Assembly (NCBI RefSeq): GCF_003721435.2 | Contig: NZ_CP054585.1 | Span: 930,001 to 994,000 of the forward strand | Direction: 5' to 3' | Origin: Halorubrum sp. CBA1229 | GTDB taxonomy: Archaea; Halobacteriota; Halobacteria; Halobacteriales; Haloferacaceae | DNA: 64,000 nt | Shown: piece by piece, positions 59,057 to 64,000 of the stretch | Numbering within the stretch: position 1 is the stretch's first letter | Layout of the letters: every line of letters starts with the position of its first letter | Notes under the pieces: model-generated | Told to the model about the DNA's origin: nothing | What the model saw: only the letters and a program-made list of their open reading frames with translations | Database searches by the model: none | Made by a program: the position numbers and the translations under genes

Positions 59057-59084
59057 GGCGGCGGGGGTCGACTGAGGCGGCGGA
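59048..59084. repeat. 19-bp duplication spanning a stop codon
   Basis: GTCGACTGAGGCGGCGGGG starts at 59048 and again (with a slightly different end) at 59067. The first copy contains the last codons and the TGA stop (59054-59056) of the enolase-superfamily gene. The gap to the convergent MFS gene is only 29 bases long, so the duplication makes up almost all of it. Confidence 0.85.
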
Positions 59085-59085
59085 G

Positions 59086-60300
59086 CTACTCAAACAGCCA
59101 GAGGACGACCGAGATGCCCGCCGCGACGGCCAGCGTCGCGGTGAGGAGCCAGAACGCCGGCTTGAACCCGGCCGTCTCCGAGAGGTAGCCGACGAGGGCC
59201 GGAGAGGAGGCGCCCGCGATCATCAGGAGCGTGCGCACCGCCCCGAGGCCGCCGCCGGCGACCGACGCGGGAAAGACCGACATCAGGTACGCGCTGCGGA
59301 CCGGTCGGTAGCCGTGCGACCCGAGTCCGAGACAGACGATCGCCGCGCCCAACAGGACCGGGTCTCCGAGGTCGGTCAGGAGGATGACCGAGCCGAGGCC
59401 GGTCGCCGCGAGGCCGAGCGTGAACGCGATCATGGGCAGCTCTCCCGTCCGGTCGCTCAGCTCGCCGGTGAGCAGCTGGACCAGACTCACCGCGAACAGC
59501 GCGCTGAACAGCAGGTTCGCCGTGGTCGGCTCGAGTCCGGCCTCGCGCGTGAGGTACAGGGGGAGGAAGGCGAACGCGGCGTTGAACGCGAACGAGAACA
59601 GGACCGTCACCGCGACGAACGCCGAGAACCGCGGGTTCCGAAAGAGTGCCGCGTACTCGCGGACGGGGACGTCCCCGCCGCCGCTCGTCGCCCCGCCGCC
59701 GTCGGTCTCCGAGATCCGTGTGGGGACCCGGACGACGAACGCGGCGGTCACGAGTATCCACGCGACGCCGGACGCGAGGAACGTCGTCCGCCAGCCGGCA
59801 CCGAACACGCCGGGAAGCCCCGCGAACGCGACCACCGCGGCGGGGGCCGCGACGCCGCCGAGGCTGCCGAACGTGTCGAACACGCCCAGCGTCCGTCCGG
59901 TCCGGTCGGGATACGCCCGCGAGAGCAGCCGCACGCCGACCGTCTTGAGCGTGCCCGTGCCGGCCCCGATAATCAGCATCCCGGCGACGAGCACGGCGAA
60001 CGGCGCGTCCACGGCGAGCGCGAGCGCTCCGACGGCCGCGAGCGCCGACCCCGAGGCGAGGACGATCACGGAGCCGAACCGGTCCGCGAGCAGCCCGGAC
60101 GGGAACTGGAGGACGGCGTAGACGAAGAGGAGCCCGCTGAACAGGGTCCCGAGCCCCGCCGCCGAGATCTCGTAGACGCCGGCGATCCGCTCGAAGAGCG
60201 GCGGGAACGCGAAGCGGACGAACTTCCCTAAGAACCACAGCGTCGACGTGAGGACGACCGCGTCGAACCGCCCGAGCCGACCGAGCGCCGATCGGTCCAC
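59086..60300 (-). CDS. MFS transporter
   Basis: The 404-residue protein has twelve hydrophobic segments. 'FPSGLLADRFGSVIVLASGS' is motif A after helix 2 and 'AGTGTLKTVGVRLLSRAYPD' follows helix 4. A charged loop between the halves ('VPTRISETDGGGATSGGGDV') is typical. The likely substrate is a small acid given its place next to catabolic genes, but this is inference. It is divergent from the second fused ATPase by 283 bases; that gap contains a TTCATAATGGTACTGAATGC-like AT-rich patch (about 60456-60475). Confidence 0.88.
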   Translation of the reverse strand: MDRSALGRLGRFDAVVLTSTLWFLGKFVRFAFPPLFERIAGVYEISAAGLGTLFSGLLFVYAVLQFPSGLLADRFGSVIVLASGSALAAVGALALAVDAPFAVLVAGMLIIGAGTGTLKTVGVRLLSRAYPDRTGRTLGVFDTFGSLGGVAAPAAVVAFAGLPGVFGAGWRTTFLASGVAWILVTAAFVVRVPTRISETDGGGATSGGGDVPVREYAALFRNPRFSAFVAVTVLFSFAFNAAFAFLPLYLTREAGLEPTTANLLFSALFAVSLVQLLTGELSDRTGELPMIAFTLGLAATGLGSVILLTDLGDPVLLGAAIVCLGLGSHGYRPVRSAYLMSVFPASVAGGGLGAVRTLLMIAGASSPALVGYLSETAGFKPAFWLLTATLAVAAGISVVLWLFE

Positions 60301-60583
60301 GTCTCGTCACCACCTCCGCTCCCGCGGACCGGCGTCGGTCTCTTCCCCGGCGTCCAGCGGACCGAGGGATCGGCGACGGCCCTTCCGCCTCTCGATCGGA
60401 CGGACGGAGGGCGGTCGCTCGACGGGCATCGTGGCGAGCGGTTCGACCCCAGCGTTCATAATGGTACTGAATGCTATGATCGTCCGTGATGGTTTCGCGC
60501 GAGCGCAGGGGATCGACTCTCGCGACGGGCGAGGTCGGTCGCCCGAGCCGTGACACCGCCAGACCGATCGGGGGAGCGTCCCC

Positions 60584-62740
60584 GTGACGCTCCTCGACGT
60601 CGACGATCTGACGGTGCGATACGAGGCGCAGGACGGGACGCTCCACAGCGTGACCGGCGTGTCGTTCACCATCGACGACGGAGTCAACTACGCGCTGTCC
60701 GGCGAGTCGGCGTCCGGGAAGTCGACCACCGCGAAGGCCATCCTCGGTCTGCTCCCCGACCACGCGGTGATCGAGTCGGGCGAGATCGAGTTCGAGGGGC
60801 GGGACCTGCGGTCGCTGACGCCCTCGGAGCGACAGGACCTCCTCTGGGAGGAGATCGCGTTCATCCCCCAGACGGCGATCGACGCGCTCGATCCGGTGAT
60901 GTCCGTCGGCGCGCAGATCCGACAGGCGATCCAGACCCACCGGGAGATCTCGGAGCGGAACGCCCGCCGCCGCGCGCAGGAACTGTTCGAGACGGTCGGC
61001 CTCGACCCCGACCGAGTCGGCGACTACCCGCACCAGTTCTCGGACGGGATGCGCCAGCGAGTCGTAATCGCGATGGCGCTCGCGCTGGAGCCGAAGCTCG
61101 TCGTCGCGGACGAGCCCACGACCGGGCTGGACGTCATCGTCCAGGACAAGATCATCGACAACATCCTCCAGATCCAAGCGGAGACCGACAGCTCGCTGCT
61201 GTTGATCACCCACGACCTGAGCGTCATCGCGGAGACCTGCGACGAGATGTCGGTGCTGTACGGCGGGACGGTGATGGAGCAGGGTCGCGTCGAGAACCTC
61301 CTCCTCAACCCGTCGAACCCCTACACGATGGGGCTGAAGAACGCGTTCCCCGCGCTGGACGACGACGCCGACGGGCTGGTTTCGGTCCCGGGGAGACCGC
61401 CGCAGCTGGACGCGAAGCCGACGGGCTGCGTCTTCGAGCCGCGCTGTCCGTTCGCGAGCGAGGAGTGTGAGACGACGACGCCCGACCTCCGCGAGCTCCC
61501 CTACCGGAAACAGCGCGTCGCGTGCCACAACGCGGAGCGAGCGGTCCCGATGCGACGGGAGGCCGAGGACGCCGCCACGTGGGGCGGCGCCGCGGAGGGG
61601 TCCCGCCCCGACACCGACGACGCCATCCTCGAGGTCGAGGGGTTACGCAAGTGGTACGAGAGCTCGGAGTCGCTCCTCGGCCGGCTCCCCGTCGACGGCG
61701 TCTCGCCGACGGTGACCGGGTTCACGAACAGCCTCAGCCGGTGGTACGACCAGCGCGGCGAGATCCTCCGAGACGTGCTCGGCGGGGGCTCGCACATCCG
61801 CGCCGTCGACGGGGTCTCCCTGTCGGTCTCGCGCGGCGAGATACTGGGCGTCGTCGGCGAGTCCGGCTGCGGGAAGTCCACGCTCGGACAGACGCTCGCG
61901 CTGCTCGAGGAGCCGACGGACGGCGGGTTCACGTTCGACGGGCGGTCGCACGAACACTACCGGGACGGGAACCTCCAGTCGTTCAGACAGAAGCTCCAGA
62001 TCGTCTTCCAGAACCCCTACGAGTCGCTGAACCCCCGGATGACGGTCGAGACTCTGGTGAAGGAGCCGCTCGCGATCCACGGGTATCGGACCGACGAGCG
62101 CGACGCGGCGGTCCGAGAGACGCTCGAACGGGTCGGGATGGCCCCCGCCGAGCGCTACCTAGACAAGTACCCGAACGAGCTCTCCGGCGGCCAGCGCCAG
62201 CGGGTCGCCATCGCCCGGGCGCTCGTCATCGACCCCGAGTTCCTCATCTGCGACGAGCCGGCGTCGATGCTCGACGTCTCGCTCCAAGCGGAGGTGCTCA
62301 ACCTCCTCCGCTCGCTGGCCAACACCGAGGACATCGGCGTGCTGTACATCTCTCACGACCTCGCGAGCCTCACACAGATCGCCGACCGGCTCTCGATCAT
62401 GTACCTCGGGCGGTTCGCGGAGACGGGGCCGACGGAGCAGATCGTGACCGACCCCAAACACCCGTACACGGAGGCGCTGCTCGCGGCCGTCCCGGAGACG
62501 GATCCGCGAGGGAGCCGCGACCGGGTCACCCTCGAGGGCGAACCGGCCGACCCGGAGGGGTCACCGGAGGGATGTCGGTTCGCTCCCCGCTGTCCGAAGG
62601 CCACCGAGCGCTGCCGGGAACGGGAGCCCGCACTCGGCGCCTGGGTCGGCGACGACCACTTCGCCGCGTGTTTTCACCCGAGCGAGGAGTCGAGGATCGA
62701 CGAGCCCGCCCGGGTCGACGAACCGATCGACGTCGACTGA
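60584..62740 (+). CDS. Fused double ATPase of an oligopeptide-type ABC transporter, unpaired copy
   Basis: The 718-residue protein is a DppD-DppF fusion similar to the one at 53465, but no permease or binding protein gene is beside it. In the first half Walker A is '[20 protein letters not shown]' (Ala-Ser in place of Gly-Cys) and the signature is '[17 protein letters not shown]', with Asp in place of the usual Gly; Walker B '[17 protein letters not shown]' is intact. The second half looks complete: '[19 protein letters not shown]', '[17 protein letters not shown]', '[18 protein letters not shown]'. Between them is an added segment of about 50 residues with '[20 protein letters not shown]'. 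The start is GTG at 60584. Confidence 0.88.
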   Translation: MTLLDVDDLTVRYEAQDGTLHSVTGVSFTIDDGVNYALSGESASGKSTTAKAILGLLPDHAVIESGEIEFEGRDLRSLTPSERQDLLWEEIAFIPQTAIDALDPVMSVGAQIRQAIQTHREISERNARRRAQELFETVGLDPDRVGDYPHQFSDGMRQRVVIAMALALEPKLVVADEPTTGLDVIVQDKIIDNILQIQAETDSSLLLITHDLSVIAETCDEMSVLYGGTVMEQGRVENLLLNPSNPYTMGLKNAFPALDDDADGLVSVPGRPPQLDAKPTGCVFEPRCPFASEECETTTPDLRELPYRKQRVACHNAERAVPMRREAEDAATWGGAAEGSRPDTDDAILEVEGLRKWYESSESLLGRLPVDGVSPTVTGFTNSLSRWYDQRGEILRDVLGGGSHIRAVDGVSLSVSRGEILGVVGESGCGKSTLGQTLALLEEPTDGGFTFDGRSHEHYRDGNLQSFRQKLQIVFQNPYESLNPRMTVETLVKEPLAIHGYRTDERDAAVRETLERVGMAPAERYLDKYPNELSGGQRQRVAIARALVIDPEFLICDEPASMLDVSLQAEVLNLLRSLANTEDIGVLYISHDLASLTQIADRLSIMYLGRFAETGPTEQIVTDPKHPYTEALLAAVPETDPRGSRDRVTLEGEPADPEGSPEGCRFAPRCPKATERCREREPALGAWVGDDHFAACFHPSEESRIDEPARVDEPIDVD

Positions 62741-62797
62741 CCACCCGAGCGGCGTCGACTAACCACTCGGTCGGCGTCGACTGGTGGCGTTCGGCGC
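62732..62797. repeat. Three 22-bp units spanning the ATPase stop codon
   Basis: Units begin at 62732, 62754 and 62776, each starting GTCGACT; the first two are alike for most of their 22 bases (GTCGACTGACCACCCGAGC and GTCGACTAACCACTCGGTC), the third only at its start. The first unit holds the TGA stop (62738-62740). The gap is between convergent genes. Confidence 0.8.
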
Positions 62798-62810
62798 CTC
62801 GCCGTGGGGA

Positions 62811-63572
62811 TCACCGGGTCGCCCGGACGAGCAGTTTGAGGTTGGCGAACGACTCGATCGTCCCGTCCTCGCGGGTTATCTCGAAGGTCTCCGCGGCACC
62901 GGGGGGCGCTTCCTCGAAGGCGGCGGCGACCCGCTCGCGGCGTTCGGCCGGCGCGTCGACGTTCGCGATCCACTCGTCGAACTCGAGGCGCTTGGTCACG
63001 ACGCTCGACGTCTCGACGGCGAACCCGGCGTCCTCGAGCCACTCGATCCAGTCTGCGACCGCGTGTGACCGGACGTGCGTCGGGTCCCGGAGCCGCTCGA
63101 CGGCGTTGAGGAAGTCGTCGAGAGCGTCGTCCGCGGGGGCGACGTTGTCCTCGAAGGCGAAGGTCCCGCCCGGTTCGAGGACGCGCGCGACCTCGTCGAC
63201 GAACGCGGTCGGCGACGGGAAGTGGTGGGCGGCGATGCGGCAGGTCACCGCGTCGAAGCTCGCGGCGGCGAACGGCAGCCGTTCGGCGTCGCAGACGACG
63301 CCCTCGAGACCGGGGAACGCGGCCGTCGCCGTGGTCACCATGGCGGGCGCCGCGTCGGCCGCGACGACCCGGTCGACGCCGGCGTCGAGGAGCGCGCCCG
63401 CGGTGTGGCCGGCGCCGGTGGCGACGTCGAGCCCGCGCTCGGCCGACGCGCACCACCCGGCGAGCCGGTCCAGGTCGTCGCCGGCGCGGTGGACGTCGCT
63501 GTCGAGGTACTCGGCGGCGCGGTCCCCGAAGCGCGCCGCCGCGGACCGCTTTCGGTCTCTCGACTCTCGCAT
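62811..63572 (-). CDS. Class I SAM-dependent methyltransferase (UbiE-like)
   Basis: The 253-residue protein has the Rossmann-like methyltransferase fold: motif I 'GLDVATGAGHTAGALLDAGV', motif II 'GLEGVVCDAERLPFAAASFD' and post-motif 'EVARVLEPGGTFAFEDNVAP'. The acceptor is unknown. The family is broad (UbiE/Methyltransf_11), so quinone or small-molecule methylation are both possible. It is divergent from the CoA-ester lyase gene and convergent to the second fused ATPase. Confidence 0.87.
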   Translation of the reverse strand: MRESRDRKRSAAARFGDRAAEYLDSDVHRAGDDLDRLAGWCASAERGLDVATGAGHTAGALLDAGVDRVVAADAAPAMVTTATAAFPGLEGVVCDAERLPFAAASFDAVTCRIAAHHFPSPTAFVDEVARVLEPGGTFAFEDNVAPADDALDDFLNAVERLRDPTHVRSHAVADWIEWLEDAGFAVETSSVVTKRLEFDEWIANVDAPAERRERVAAAFEEAPPGAAETFEITREDGTIESFANLKLLVRATR

Positions 63573-63610
63573 GTTCCGTCCGTCCGGTCGCCCGGCGAAA
63601 GGCGTTCCGG

Positions 63611-63673
63611 TCGGTTCACTCCCGGGATGTGTCGGTTCACCCTCGAGATGTGTCGGTTCGCCCCTGGGATTTT
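63611..63673. repeat. Three-unit 21-bp array upstream of the CoA-ester lyase gene
   Basis: Units start at 63611, 63632 and 63653, each beginning TCGGTTC; the first two read TCGGTTCACTCCCGGGATGT and TCGGTTCACCCTCGAGATGT, the third TCGGTTCGCCCCTGGGATTT. The array ends 25 bases before the ATG at 63699, so it covers the expected promoter position. A 21-base period is close to two helical turns. Confidence 0.75.
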
Positions 63674-63698
63674 CGTGGCGGGCGGGCGTGGGGCCGGC

Positions 63699-64000
63699 AT
63701 GGTCCGTCGATCGCTGCTGTACTGCCCGGGCGACGACCGAGAGATGATGGAGAAGGCTGTCGAGACGGCTGCCGACGCGGTCATCTTCGACCTCGAAGAC
63801 GCCGTCGTCCCCGACGCGAAGGCCGAGGCACGGCGAACCGTCCGATCGATGCTCGACTCGCTCGACGACCCGGCGCCCGACGTCACCGTTCGTATCAACC
63901 CGTACGGCCGGTCCGGGCCGGAGGACGTGGACGCCGTCGTCGGCGAGGCCGATTCGCCGCCCGACGGCGTCGTGCTGCCGAAGGTGAACGGGGCCGAACC
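63699..64000 (+). CDS. HpcH/HpaI aldolase or citrate lyase beta-like CoA-ester lyase (partial)
   Basis: Only the first 100 residues are in the window. 'MVRRSLLYCPGDDREMMEKA' and 'ADAVIFDLEDAVVPDAKAEA' match the CitE/CoA-ester lyase family, where the DLEDA acid segment and the arginine in 'TVRINPYGRSGPEDV' belong to the active site. Members cleave citramalyl-CoA, malyl-CoA or related CoA esters and need Mg2+. This fits a region with an acyl-CoA synthetase. The ATG at 63699 is used. The rest of the gene lies to the right. Confidence 0.85.
   Translation, partial: MVRRSLLYCPGDDREMMEKAVETAADAVIFDLEDAVVPDAKAEARRTVRSMLDSLDDPAPDVTVRINPYGRSGPEDVDAVVGEADSPPDGVVLPKVNGAE

Overview
The window is a GC-rich, gene-dense stretch of a haloarchaeal chromosome, most like Halorubrum or a close relative. 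This rests on very acidic proteins, GTC/GAC-dominated codon use, haloarchaeal families (HTH-10 'bat-type' regulators, FolC-FolP fusion, ADP-forming acyl-CoA synthetases, TFB, Sec61 beta, L40e, SpoIIM-like protein, NreA-like repair protein) and leaderless TATA promoters. I saw no rRNA, tRNA, CRISPR array, prophage or intact insertion sequence.

Layout. 1-5000 (mostly minus): two Pcm-type methyltransferases, Hsp20, SpoIIM-like and MATE membrane proteins. 5-15.7 kb: gamma-glutamylcyclotransferase-like protein, threonine dehydratase (behind a 22-bp repeat array), a structured dispersed repeat, thioredoxin reductase, a Rossmann-DHH phosphoesterase, FolCP and an ABC exporter. 15.4-19.8 kb: two paralogous 50-residue zinc ribbons around a PNPOx-like protein, then an HTH-10 regulator and a winged-helix protein separated by a seven-unit 22-bp array, then a PAS histidine kinase. 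19.9-27.9 kb: ADP-forming acetyl-CoA synthetase with its DRTGG partner, membrane and lipoprotein families of unknown function, a radical SAM protein. 28-36.6 kb: information-processing genes (NreA-like, a TFB lacking ribbon cysteines, RNase HI, PadR, pyrophosphatase) and transporters. 36.8-39.1 kb: a CHAT protease meeting a 43-residue membrane peptide gene tail to tail with no spacer. 39.2-48.7 kb: aspartoacylase-like, threonine synthase-like and ketopantoate reductase-like enzymes, CBS protein, glycyl-tRNA synthetase, dolichol kinase-like protein, L40e, thioredoxin, Sec61 beta, PdxT and HisE.

The last 15 kb look like a solute uptake and catabolism region: an HTH-10 regulator, a family-5 solute-binding protein whose conserved blocks occur in circularly permuted order, two permeases, a fused double ATPase, a second ADP-forming acyl-CoA synthetase, a mandelate racemase/muconate lactonizing enzyme, an MFS carrier, another fused double ATPase, a methyltransferase and the start of a CoA-ester lyase/aldolase gene. 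A nearly identical 22-base motif, in the same orientation and at almost the same distance from the start codon, precedes both the binding-protein operon and the acyl-CoA synthetase, so the two units are probably co-regulated.

A second theme is non-coding repeat structure. Three copies of a long element with compensatory base changes in its hairpins sit in gaps between convergent genes. Phased 21/22-bp arrays sit upstream of several genes, and short tandem duplications span stop codons at several 3' ends.
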